Positions 50,701 through 58,400 of a DNA stretch of 64,000 bases are shown here, in pieces. The notes below the pieces were generated by a model. The model did not search any database, had not been told where the DNA came from, and saw only the letters and a program-made list of their open reading frames with translations. How positions within the stretch are numbered: position 1 is the stretch's first letter; every line of letters starts with the position of its first letter. The translations under genes and the position numbers were made by a program. Origin of the DNA: Verrucomicrobiota bacterium (lineage in GTDB: Bacteria; Verrucomicrobiota; Lentisphaeria; JABSQK01; JAJFLO01); assembly GCA_021772615.1 (NCBI GenBank), contig JAJFLQ010000029.1, forward strand, positions 36,696-100,695, given 5' to 3'.

Positions 50701-52148
50701 CTCCCAACGCGTCGTTCGCCGAGGAGTCGCTGATGCCGGCATCGATCCGCACGAATACATTCGGCATCCTTTCGGATACCGATGTGAGCGCCTCAACGGC
50801 GCCGTCGCGACGGACGGTCCTGCACGTGGTCGACCTGGACATCGAACCGGCGTCCGACGGAGGATTCGACGTTCGCGGCCGATCATTGCCGGACCAAATC
50901 GTCAGCGTTGGAAATTTGGCAGTGGTCGCCGGTGCGGACGGGTTCTTTGGCGGCCGAATCAATACGGCGCCGCCGGGCGGCGTTCCGCTGCGCATCAGCA
51001 ACAGCATTTCGACCCTGGTCGGCGCGTCCTTCGTGCCGGTGTTGACCGCGGTCGATCCGGCACAGGGGTCGCAGGGCGAAATCGTCACAATTTCCGGCGA
51101 GAATTTCAGCACCGTCCCCGAAGAGAACAACGTGAAATTCAACGGCGCCCCCGCGACCGTCGTTACAGCAACGGCGCGGGAACTGAAGGTCGTGGTGCCC
51201 GACGAGGCCACGGCAGGACCGGTGACGGTAACGGTCGCCGGCAAGACCTCGAACGGCCTGTTTTTTGACTTCATCTCGGTGGGCATCCCGAACGGCTCTT
51301 TCGAAACGGCCGATTTCCGCGGCTACGAACGGGCGGGAAGCGCCGCGGTGTTAAGAAAACTCAAACACAACGCGCCGACACACGGCAACTACATGGCCTA
51401 CCTCGATACGGCGCACAACCCGCGCGACGGCGTCTCGACGTTGACCACCGACCGGTTCTTTGTTCCCGGCGTCTTCAGCAATCTGACGTTTGATTTTCGC
51501 TTCCTCGGAACCGTGATCGAGAACGGCATGGACGACTATGTCGAGGTGTGGGTTGTAGCGGACGACGCCGAGACCGAGCTGGCCGTGTTCCCGTCGGACT
51601 TCGAGCGCATACCGCAAACGGTGATTTCGGGTTTTGCCGTCGGCTCCGGGTTCAGGACTACGTCGGCCGACGTATCGGCATACGCCGGCGGCAACGAGCC
51701 CATCCGTCTCCGGTTCGTGCTGAAAGGACGCGGAGCGGTTTCCCAGGATCGGCCGGGCATCCTCGATGACGACGACAACCCCCTGAGCATCAGCGACGTC
51801 CAGGGCACCGGGTTGCTGCTGGACAACATCCGCCTGAGCGGCGGCGGCGCATTGCCGCAGCCGCTGGATCTGCTCGGAATCACAACGGAGGACCTCGACG
51901 ATGCCGTGTCGCGAATCAGCGCCGGCGCGGGCACGCTTGCGGAAGGCTCACAGGTGTATGTTCACGGGATCCAGACGGGACAGCGCTACGAGTTCGCCGT
52001 TGGCGCCGACGGCGGCTTTACATTGGACGTCGGTCGATGTGTCGGGCAACGGACGTACTACGCGCTGTACTACGGTACGCCCAAGACAACAACAGACAAT
52101 ACCAGCGACCGGCTCTACAGCCCGAGCGTGGTATTGCGAATCGATTGA
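41745..52148 (+). CDS. Membrane-anchored MORN/Ig/TIG surface protein, 3,467 residues
   Basis: The ATG at 41745 begins a short basic start and a hydrophobic helix at residues 7-25 (signal anchor; the Cys at residue 19 lies inside the helix, so a lipobox is unlikely). Order by residue: acidic linker 28-112; MORN/YwqK-like repeats 113-225; Ala/Asp linker to 315; one distinct beta-domain to 430; about 11 Ig-like domains to 1365; four SbsA-like Ig domains alternating with other Ig units to 2355; carboxypeptidase-regulatory-like domain near 2357-2420; a domain containing LPGGAIPHFLVDIAP; a second such regulatory-like domain near 2618-2680; beta-rich region; TIG near 3096-3180; jelly-roll-like domain 3182-3365; a last Ig-like domain. 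No catalytic motif is seen. Its position after the megaprotein suggests a partner at the same envelope site. The function is inferred only. Confidence 0.88.
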   Translation: MTQKYKVIPLLAAALFLGCLLVYLVDRNANQNQQPAHETRDATIPDDEMTADEAGERRERPDNDTIDETSAASAAVGHRPAATIDVAPVETTVNDEDDQVDEDDVAPDEPVVFYHKNGQRSLEFTVGDGANTGRVRTWHENGLPAAVVEMRDGRRHGLSRSWHRNGEPAGESNYVNGEKDGESVTRLEDGGIWEIAHYAAGVRDGEQRLYGGGDESGSIHYQAGKRLTPTDSTNVIIRERTTASADDAGSAAAAPADDDTELAIMAEVNDGAGAEVRDSRQADTTFAPEIKAGKTGKTAGDAGARAQALMIAPLNSGDVNGKTLLDDAFELQYSRLQYDSVTGNVSITATLINVSLDAISSPFYFGFENMTHAGVIVADSYHDTALEVGPFIRVDKSVLPGESVDIELEFRNTGLARFTFEPSLYAVSISVTIDAPADLSLTNQTNVVVAGSITSNVAVVTVNGTPGVIEGSEYSASVPVTEGENSIAVTALGISGGVVSGRVDVTRDTVPPVISIAGVEDGLVTNQAVTPLVDIDDDTVIESAIELNDEPFQSGTPVTTDGAYTLSVSATDPAGNTASEVIAFALDKSAPVVTVTSPAPDTDYSALAVFIEGIVADPNFDQLLVNGEETPVDNGTFRRRVPLLHEGTNAVSITALDIFSHRSDVDLHIVRDTIGPQLTITSPGDQTTLNSSSVTVTGTVDDTAVAVEINGIPAEMSGLQFSGTAPLNTDNAEIRAIAVDAAGNTTVAKVTVRSDRTPPLLRVDLPPDGYLTASPVVTVSGMVDDPAAEVTLNGEALVRDGAGAFTGTVTLDEGEHSLVIEARDPAGNVSSVARTVVVDATPPVIVITNPPNGDRTGSDTIDVRGHVDDTNAIISINGRSVANNEGNFVHTLDLPDNSGEVDVNVRATDPAGNTTLAAVTIARDSSPPVIAILSPDADAVIGADVIDVLGSTDDGTATIHVNGAAATVTGNRFAAPAIALVEGTNTITVTAVDDLDNTSEPVSITVVSDTEPPAEPELTDAPGIVNGGSVTLTGITEANATVTVNGGASPLTTAADPAGAFTATVLLAPDQSNTLRITATDRAGNASLPVHHHVVSDTRDPVVVMHYPVAGDVVTQPALPVVGLIEGNELIDAILVNEQAVTMNGDRTFFTLLLLDNGAQTVDVLVRDAAGNTTETETDIVVDTVEPDQDPPLIVLVSPSPNAAVPTATFDIIAVIVDQSAIETVTINGVDMDASTVLADNVLALAVTADENGDFTIAAADVHGHATVSTFRVTVDPDAPTPPMIELVQPGTIVNDPTVTIYARGEPGTRFVIEGGLAETSGDVPDTGVFIGETPLAENQVNDLQVFLVDAVGNTSAPATVSVRHDGIPPAVVDTVPPSGAVGVLADTAILIEFDEAVDAETLTDIAIASTSRGDIDWALAPCDPCVQISLTPTVPFDDSDEITVTVPATVTDVAGNPLTQSHTWQFQTIDTTAPTAPSFDGFTELPNQSLGAPKPKPIRSLDASPAFATRTKENPLILTGSAEPLGTLRITIDDQTIEEAIAHDGRFSVSLTLTENTENQISAVVTDPAGNPSPAIVLSVTHDNVAPLVIASDPADGAVDVSLDATLSITFNEAVDEATIDDAVRLGASGDFIGVTTTPCAACGSHVYTIVPDRALSGDTTYVLSISTDLRDLAGNALADPVTVTFQSRDVVAPAAPLINSPAATVTTNDADITLEGFAEPGSTVTVHGAAEDLVFDVDSTGLFSVIVPLNENSLNTFTLTATDAKGNSSPHGGPVRVRHDNVPPEVVLTVPEEGGTISTTRSIFIEFSEPVARESVTDAEAIEVLDRRNDAIAGRFGFSSSARSVTFFPTANLVTGESYGLVIDTAVTDLAGNHLESIVTVNFNAIDLDDTVDRPDAPVFSPRPPAETFEAGLTLTGTAEPSAVLHVLGGKQNVQTTVEDDGEFAIAAPLVPDHDNQLIAYVVNDTTVGKAARFTVRQQSRLPGIRIISPRPDTEYHGASITVLGIIDRAEDVESVLVNGEVPGRFQDYFALQIVCDEPGAQAVHVEALFADGSERTDTVSFFWQPQPEGDDVFAPVVAIAFPENGATVNRRYLEVMGTVEEGDALSSVMLDGAHAHMMIGNIFMIMAELQPDAPNDLEVTATDKTGLAGSDTVTVFVDDTAPPQPQVDELPQLTSDRVIAVSGTAEPGATVIIAGGATTVRGSAGGNGRYTIAVPLVPNGGNTLTIVSEDEAGNRSEPRNVSIAHDDTPPRVVRTHPASDAFGVAVDASISATFSERINPDSLTIGGSVTLTDGSGMPIEATLILSTDRTTLTIVPAFKLQRGDTVTVALGRGIADANGFTLPETYVFSFRTALYLTTVSGVVVDPNLQPVAGVTVGIADSGVSQVTGTFGTFILDEAPLGEQILFVDPTGLDDADSSTGSTVTEQYPYLEFRLNIIEDTDNTLGRPIFLTPADFSTATAIVADGAVIDFAGDADDLEGFSLSYDAGSARFDNGSSIGAVTATRILPEFIPDRLPGGAIPHFLVDIAPIRDAGMSESSAHELTFSPAASLTFPNVYGLAAGELVRVFHFQYGVHNLIELGEYPVDGDDLIRTGPILESSGFVGIVPADPAIDLTRSYLHGRVVGPDGSGIPGVMVNAIAGDTLAVTGEDGEYTIPMPDVRIFTIETYAMVRTNLGAGDDGSPTLVFKSPPTELNPSGITEIPDIVVDTFFLGGSIRFINDNGRKLPRAGLAFGNGLLASLDDRTARNVEVLVLRRLDDAGDGTLRWDSTPYARTRSTLAALETGYDAAFSVPIVAAMTGSDDPTVTDSSAPQSVAPKPGDVLKLVAFDQTSGFYGETELVIPPLSAQDDPDGDGGDAGATLDVLANIDLHPPRVTLDINRVFFIDGVRRRANVPANGIILTDDEFVEIKARWTTPEHVPLRLSGIDLHGRLQINSIGYQDDVYFNVLGGEQSYIIEIREALFPQRLQVLQRDTEVGTETIVFAPNASFAEESLMPASIRTNTFGILSDTDVSASTAPSRRTVLHVVDLDIEPASDGGFDVRGRSLPDQIVSVGNLAVVAGADGFFGGRINTAPPGGVPLRISNSISTLVGASFVPVLTAVDPAQGSQGEIVTISGENFSTVPEENNVKFNGAPATVVTATARELKVVVPDEATAGPVTVTVAGKTSNGLFFDFISVGIPNGSFETADFRGYERAGSAAVLRKLKHNAPTHGNYMAYLDTAHNPRDGVSTLTTDRFFVPGVFSNLTFDFRFLGTVIENGMDDYVEVWVVADDAETELAVFPSDFERIPQTVISGFAVGSGFRTTSADVSAYAGGNEPIRLRFVLKGRGAVSQDRPGILDDDDNPLSISDVQGTGLLLDNIRLSGGGALPQPLDLLGITTEDLDDAVSRISAGAGTLAEGSQVYVHGIQTGQRYEFAVGADGGFTLDVGRCVGQRTYYALYYGTPKTTTDNTSDRLYSPSVVLRID
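42081..42420 (+). repeat. MORN/YwqK-like repeats
   Basis: Four to five units of the type Y-x-N-G-x-x-x-x-x-x-x-x-x-G-x-x-x-x-W-(H/Y)-x-N-G are visible: FYHKNGQRSLEF, TWHENGLPAAVVEM, SWHRNGEPAGESNYVNG and later HYAAGVRDGEQRLY. Such repeats occur in envelope-associated proteins and in YwqK-family proteins encoded beside toxins. Here they are fused just outside the membrane anchor. Confidence 0.7.
43045..48810 (+). repeat. Ig-like and SbsA-like Ig array of gene 3
   Basis: About 11 short Ig units come first, with the pattern V-x-V-x-G-x-V-D-D-x-x-A-x-V-x-(V/I)-N-G and a closing A-x-D-x-A-G-N. From 45845 on, SbsA-like domains (P-x-x-G-A-V-x-V-x-x-x-x-x-I-x-I-x-F-(D/N)-E-A-V) near 45845, 46495, 47085 and 48495 alternate with further Ig units. 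Two of the SbsA-like domains carry a C-x-x-C pair (46011-46022 and 46665-46676). Confidence 0.7.
48810..49760 (+). other. Two carboxypeptidase-regulatory-like domains
   Basis: The phrases GVVVDPNLQPVAGVTVGIAD (about 48835) and GRVVGPDGSGIPGVMVNAIA (about 49610) are each followed by a 'T-G-x-x-G-x-(F/Y)-x-(I/L)' strand. This is the carboxypeptidase-D regulatory-like/CNA-B-like beta-sandwich of many exoproteins. A separate beta-domain with LPGGAIPHFLVDIAP and LTFPNVYGLAAGE lies between them. Confidence 0.65.
51030..51840 (+). other. TIG domain followed by jelly-roll-like domain
   Basis: The TIG domain is clear: VDPAQGSQGEIVTISGENF, then VKFNGAPATVV and PDEATAGPVTVTVAG. It is followed by NGSFETADFRGYE, a D-D-Y-V-E-V-W strand and G-L-L-L-D-N-I-R-L, typical of CBM-like jelly-roll domains of exported proteins. 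Confidence 0.65.
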
Positions 52149-52262
52149 AGCAGCATGATACACACACTGGAAACCTTGATACGGGGATTTTGGAGTGGAG
52201 GCTTCAGCCTGATGTCGATAGGTTGAGGGTGTTCGTTGGCGTTCATGGACGCGCGCGGTTTG

Positions 52263-52361
52263 CTCAGCCGGGAATGGCCGAGCGACTGCGGCCGACTCAT
52301 GCACGCCGCACGACAACGCCGGACAAAAGGAAGTTGAGTAGCTCGGCCATTCCTGGCTGAG
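52263..52361. repeat. 21-bp inverted repeat with 57-bp spacer
   Basis: The left arm CTCAGCCGGGAATGGCCGAGC (52263-52283) is matched by the reverse complement at 52341-52361 with a single mismatch. No T-tract follows, so an ordinary intrinsic terminator is unlikely. No clear target-site duplication flanks it. It could be a long RNA hairpin or a small non-autonomous mobile remnant. Confidence 0.8.
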
Positions 52362-52400
52362 TAATTCAGAACACGAAATGCACAGACAAACCAGGGAATC

Positions 52401-52410
52401 GGAGTTGGAG
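52401..52410 (+). promoter_or_regulatory. Ribosome binding site of the Rhs gene
   Basis: GGAGTTGGAG contains two GGAG cores, 10 and 4 bases before the GTG at 52415. This supports GTG as the start; the peptide from there forms a good signal sequence. Confidence 0.55.
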
Positions 52411-52414
52411 ATAC

Positions 52415-55400
52415 GTGAAACGCTTTGTAAATAATTTCGGCAGACGGCGGTGCCTGGCGGCCCTCGTATTGTTTGTTGCGGCGCACTGCGCTCCAGGCAG
52501 CCAGGAGCGGGCCGCAATCATTGGCTCGGACAGCGGCGACGGCAGGATTTTCGGGACGACCATCGCGAGTTTCAGCGACGTGATCGAGATCGAAGGGAGA
52601 CTGCGGGATCTGACCATCGCGCCGGACGGGGAGCGGGCATTCGCCGTTGACCATCGCGGCATCCTCTACGTACTCGCGATCGAAAACGGCGCCGGCGCAC
52701 CGGGTCTGTCATTGCTCGAAACCGTCGACCTCGAGCTGGGTGCAATTGAATCGATCGCCGTGAGCAGGGACGGTGCGTTGCTGTTCCTCGCCGGGTTCCA
52801 GGGGCTGCACGCCGTTAATCTGATTCGGATGACGGACTACTGGACGTCGCCGGGCGAAGCCGTGGTGGTCGAACCGTTCGCGTTCGTTACGGAAATCACC
52901 GACCCGGATCAGCCGGCCAATTACAGCAAGGTCCGCGTCGGCCCATCGGGACGGAACCTGTATTATATCATTATTGACGACCTCACGGAAAACCCGCCGT
53001 ACACCGATGAACGCGTGTTCGGTCGCTTCGGCGCCTACCGGATCAACAACACCCCGCCTGCCCGGTCGGCGACTGAGTCGGCGGCGACGGCAACGGCGAC
53101 GGCGCCAAAGCTGTTCTCTTTTGCGTGGGAAAAGGGACTGCGGCGTCCAACCGCGGAACTGATGGATATTGACCGTGGCGGACACTACGCGTTCACGGGT
53201 CCGTATGACGTAGCGATCTCACCGGCGGAGGATTTCGCACTCATAACCGCACTGGGACACGTACGCGGCGGTTACAACGACATCGAATACGGGTTCATGC
53301 CGCCGCGGGATGAGAGTTCCGGGGGCATCCTGGTCGTGGACCTGCAGCCGTCGCCGACCGGAGACGGGAATAGCGAACCGGGCGATTATCTCCTGTTCAT
53401 CCCAACCCTGGTCGAGGGCGAACGAAACTACAACGCCAACATCGCCGATTACGCGGTGACCTACCGCAATCCGGTCGCCGGCTACTGGGGCGCGCGAGCC
53501 TTCCAGGCGGAATCGGCGGCGCTGCTCCTGAGCCCGTTCGGACTCGGGGCGGGCTTCGCGGCGCAGGCGTACGTCTACAACGAATTGCACAGCATCTACA
53601 CCGATGTCTATCGCGACCGGGGATTTCTAAAAGCATACAGCGAGATCTACTCGAACGACCTCGCCGGCGTCAAGGGCATTGCCATGACGCCCGACGGCGA
53701 ACTGGGCATCGCCGCAATGGGGCTCACGAACAATGCCGCGCTGCTCGAACTGTCGCCGTCGTACACCCTGGGCGGCTACTCGACCCGGGAGCCACCGGGT
53801 AACGACCGGATCTTCATTCGGGCGGCGATAGAACGCACGATCTCGGGCGCCGGCGGTGTCCACCTGTTCAACTACGTGTCGCCGTCGCGGGTCGCCATGA
53901 CCGCGGACGGTTCACGTGCATACATCGGCTTACGCAAGGATAACTTCGGGTTTCTCGAGATCCGGGAAATTCTCCGCGAAGTCGAGCAGTTCCGGTTCTC
54001 GCTGACGCCGCAGTCGCTGATCGTGCTGCGCCAGGATGACATGATACACCCGAGTGTCGCCGCCGATCTCGAGACAATTCAGAACGAAGTCTTTCAATCG
54101 CGGGACCAGTTCGAAGCCGCCATCAGAGACGTGACTGATAGCGACGAGCTGGATGACGACACCCTCGACCTCATCATCCGTCGCGCGGTCATTGCGGATT
54201 CGCTTTCCGAGCGCGGACTGCCGCGAGACTTGTTTCATTTGACCAGTCACCCGAACAGCCTTCCGGATGACCCCGATACGCAAATTCGCGATCCGATCTA
54301 CGTGACGACGTTCCGGAACGACAACGTCGACGGCGATCTGTTGACCAACCATATTGAAGCACACAATCGCTTTAATGCCGCGACCTTCGCATCGACAGTC
54401 GACGCACTGGTCGGTATGGTCAATGACGATGTGACCGGGCCATCGGTACACAACGACGACCTCGTGACCGGCGCCATGCTGCCGCAATCGGGACTGGGTT
54501 ATCGCGTGGTCGCGAAGCACGGGGAGAACCGATCGAACGCCGCGAGACCGTCGCTGATTCGTCTTGTCGAGCGCATCGGCCGGCATTGGCATGCGGCGCA
54601 CCTGCAGGCGCCGGCGGAAGGCGAAACCTCACACAATTACTTTGTAATCAATGACCTGAGCCCGCCGGGATGGGGTCTGGTGACAACAAAGTTCAATGAC
54701 ATCGTCCACATCGAATCCCGAATCGGACGGACGATGAATATCAACTATTTCCGGGTCGACGGGCTGGACGAGCCGTTTGACTTCGTGATCTCGAACAACG
54801 CCGCGCCGTTGGACAACAGCGTGCCGGGCGACATCGCGAATTTCGATGCGCAAAGCACCTATGACCTGATCACCCTGCTTGTCGACACCCTGGAGGTCAC
54901 CGAGATTGCGATCGACCCCGATGCGATCACAGCCATGACCCCGCTTGACGTCGACATCGGCGTTCTGACGTCGCCCAAGCTGATTGTCCGCGCCGTGGCG
55001 TTGCCGGCCGAAAACGACGGCGTCGATAACGACGAAAACGGTGCAACGGACGAGCCGGGTGAAACCGGAATTCGCCGGGACATGGACACCGCCATGCGGG
55101 TGCGAACCCGCGACCTGCATGTGAATCTCGTGGGGTGGGAGGACGGCGTCAGGCTGCCCGAGTGGGAGGAAGAACGCCCCGGGGGCGCAGGACTACTGGT
55201 CGACGCCGCACAACTCGTCGTCGAAACGGTGGGCGTCGGCGATGCCGAGATCGTTATCCGACTCTTCTTTGCGGCTTCGGAGGTTTCGATCGACGGCGTT
55301 GCGAACGGCGGCATCGTTCAACCCGGCGTGTCGTACGCGATCTCGCAGGTCTCGTCTTTCGGTTCGGGCGATTTTAGTGATGTTGAGATGGTGGTCTACA

Positions 55401-58400
55401 ATGCCGCCACCAACGAACCCGTGCTCGCCGACCGCATCAGTGTCGTGAGCGGCAAGGCTGACCTCGAGGCCGGCATCGTGCCGGATGCGCCCTCCCCTGT
55501 ACGGCTGCCGGTTGGCGAAGCCGAAGAATCGCTACCCAACGGCCGGTCGATCAACCTGGGACCGCGACACAGTGTCGTACTCGTCCCCCGTATTCGCGGG
55601 GACGGCGACGTCCTTCGAATCTTTTTCGATGACAGCGTCGTGTCAATCGGAGCCGGCGGCGAGACGCTGCGATCCGGCGATCTCGTCCCCGACGGAGCAG
55701 AGTATGAAATCCTGGACTGGCTTGATGAAGATGTCGTGATCTCGGATGTGGTCCTCAAAATGTACGATGAAACCGGCGTGTTCCTCGGGGAAGACCGTGT
55801 CACCCTGTCGTCGCCCAATATCACGATTCGCCCCGAGCCCGCCAGTCCGGTGCTGACGCTGACGGGGGAAGCATTGCAGCAGTGCCTTCTGAAGGCAACC
55901 CCGTTGACCCTCGATTCGGGTACCGTGTCGCTTGAGCTGGTCACCGACGCACCCGATGCAACCGCTGCGCCGATTCCCGTGATTCGGATCTGGACCGATG
56001 CGATGAAGAGCGTCGCACCGATTCTTGATCTCAGCGACGCGAATACCGGCAACGACCAGGTTGAGTGGCAGCTGTCGGCAACCTTTCGGCTCGAAGACCT
56101 GCCGAACCAGCTGTTCGTCGAGGGAGTGATCGCCGTACCGTCGATCTATCCGGCGTACCTCTCCGCGTGCGTCAAGGACGATTCGGGCGTGGAGCTGTCG
56201 CGGCATGACATACCGATCTCGTTCCACAATTTCGAGGCCGTGACCGGTGTCACGCCGTCCGCGGGACGCGAGGTTCCCGTGCCGTGGATGAGTGTATTCG
56301 CCGACGTCCAGATGCATGATCTCAGCCTGAAGCTGACCCACATCAACAGCGCCGTCCCGGGCCGGATGCTGCCGGTCGTGATCGGGCAGACCTATCGTTC
56401 TAACATCAGCGACGCCGGTCCGCTCGGCCGAGGATGGACGCCGAACTGGTACGAATACATTGCCGTGATCGGCGATCTCTACCGGCTCCACTCCGGCGAC
56501 GGTCGTATCGACGATTTCATTGTTGATACGGAAGACCCAACGCTGTTGCAGGTCCCGAAAGGTTACACGGTGAAAGCCGAAGTCATGAAGGACGGCGACC
56601 GCGTCGAGGTCACGGCGACGGACGGAACGGTCACCATTTATGAGGACGTCGACGCAACACCAGCTGATCCGCGAGTGCTCAGAATTCGGTCGGTCACCGA
56701 CCGGTTCAACAATCGAATCACCTACGAATACGACGGCTCGGGCAGGCTGGAAAAGATCATCGACGACATGCGCCCGATCATGGATGTGGGCGACCCGGAC
56801 GATGTCGACGGCCGAGAGTACACGTTCGAATACAACGATGACGGCGCCGACGTCGGCGCGCTCGCGTCGATCAGCGATTTTGACGGCCTGCGCTACACGT
56901 TTCGGGTCGAGGACGGCCTGCTCCTCAGCGTGATCGTCGAAGACAAGGATGATCCAGCCGTATCGACCGGCATTACGTACACATACGACGAACACAACCG
57001 GCTCGAAACCGTCACCGTCGGCTACGAGAGCGAAGAGGATATGGCTGCGACAATCGACGACCACGAATTCCTCCGTTTCGACTACGACGATGCCGTCGCG
57101 ACGGCGGTCGCCAGACTCATCTGCGGCGGACCTGTCGACATGTTTGACGAGACCTTCGTGTCTGAGCGCATCGCCGACATGACCGATCCGCCGCCGGAGA
57201 ACCCCGATGAAGCCATCGGGTCCGTGACCACCTACACCGACGCCGACGACGTGGTGTGGACATACAGATTCGATGTTCCCGGCGCGCCGTCCCTGTGTTC
57301 AGAGGTGGTGCAGGATCCCGATAATTTCAGGCTGACGACGACACATGAGTACAACGACGAGCTGCGCCTCACCAAGAATACCTACCCGCTACTGAACACG
57401 GTCAGTATCGAGTACGACACGCCGACAACCCACAGCGCCATTGATAAACGTGGTCTCGCGAACGTCAGGAAAACGACGTACGCCAAAGGCGATCGCGAAG
57501 ACGCCGACGGCGGCGTTGACTTCAACAGCGTCAAGGCGCTGACCGAACAGCGCACCTACTACGGCGAGAACGAATACTACCAACTCGCGTCCGTGGTGAA
57601 TATCGACAAGTCCGTCTATTCCTACGAATACGGTGAGCCGAAGATGAGCCTGACCCGAGTCGAGTTCCCGTTGCAGGACGGCAACACCGCCCCGATCACC
57701 TACAGCTACAACGCCAGAGGCCAGCTGATCAAGAAGAAAGACCTCGACGGCAGCGTCACGACGTACGACTACAACCAGCCGGCCGGCGACACCATTTCAC
57801 CGAATGAAATTTTCGAGGGCGTTGACGAACCTACAGTCCAGGCGGCAGCCGCGATCTTAATACCAGTGCAGGAAGGGTATCTCTTCAAAACGACCGTGGA
57901 GGCATCATCGGACAAGAACCTTGACACAGATTACATCGTCGGCCTGGTACGGGATAAGTACGGCCGGGTGGTTGCATATGTCGACGCGAAACAGGGCACG
58001 AATGTAAACTTCTACAATCGTCTCGGGCAGTTGATGATCACCGGAAGCCCGCCGGTCATCGCCGACAACAATCGCAGTCGCCCCTACCGGTCACGCGTCT
58101 ACGACCTCAGGGGTCGGCTGATCGAAAGCCACATGGGAAATCCGGTCGCCTCCGGTACAAGCGTGAGCAACCCGATGTACAACTACGTTGTGACATCGAC
58201 GACCAATACCTATGATGATTTGAATCGGCCGCTGTCATCAAGTACACCGGTCCAAAGCGATGACGGCAGAGACGTGTACGTATACGAGAGCAATCGCGAA
58301 AGACTATCGCATGTCAACCATGTAAACGGAAGCTATACCATCTACGAATACGATTCCGCAGGCAGGATCCAGTATCAAACCAACCATCATACCGACGCCG

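Larger units (their letters stand above)
52149..52414. other. Intergenic region between genes 3 and 4
   Basis: The 266 bp contain a 12-bp near-palindrome (AGGCTTCAGCCT, 52199-52210), a 21-bp inverted repeat (52263-52283 with 52341-52361) and, at the end, the ribosome binding site of the Rhs gene. I see no small gene and no convincing sigma-70 promoter. It is the only sizeable break between genes in the cluster, so the Rhs gene may be transcribed separately. Confidence 0.7.

Noticed and set aside
52334..52366. Possible promoter (TTGAGT ... TAATTC) before the Rhs gene
   Set aside because: Spacing is too long and the -10 match is poor; the region is also occupied by the inverted-repeat arm.
52450..52505. 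Lipobox in the Rhs signal peptide (AAHC)
   Set aside because: His before Cys does not fit a lipobox; ordinary signal peptide cleavage is more likely.
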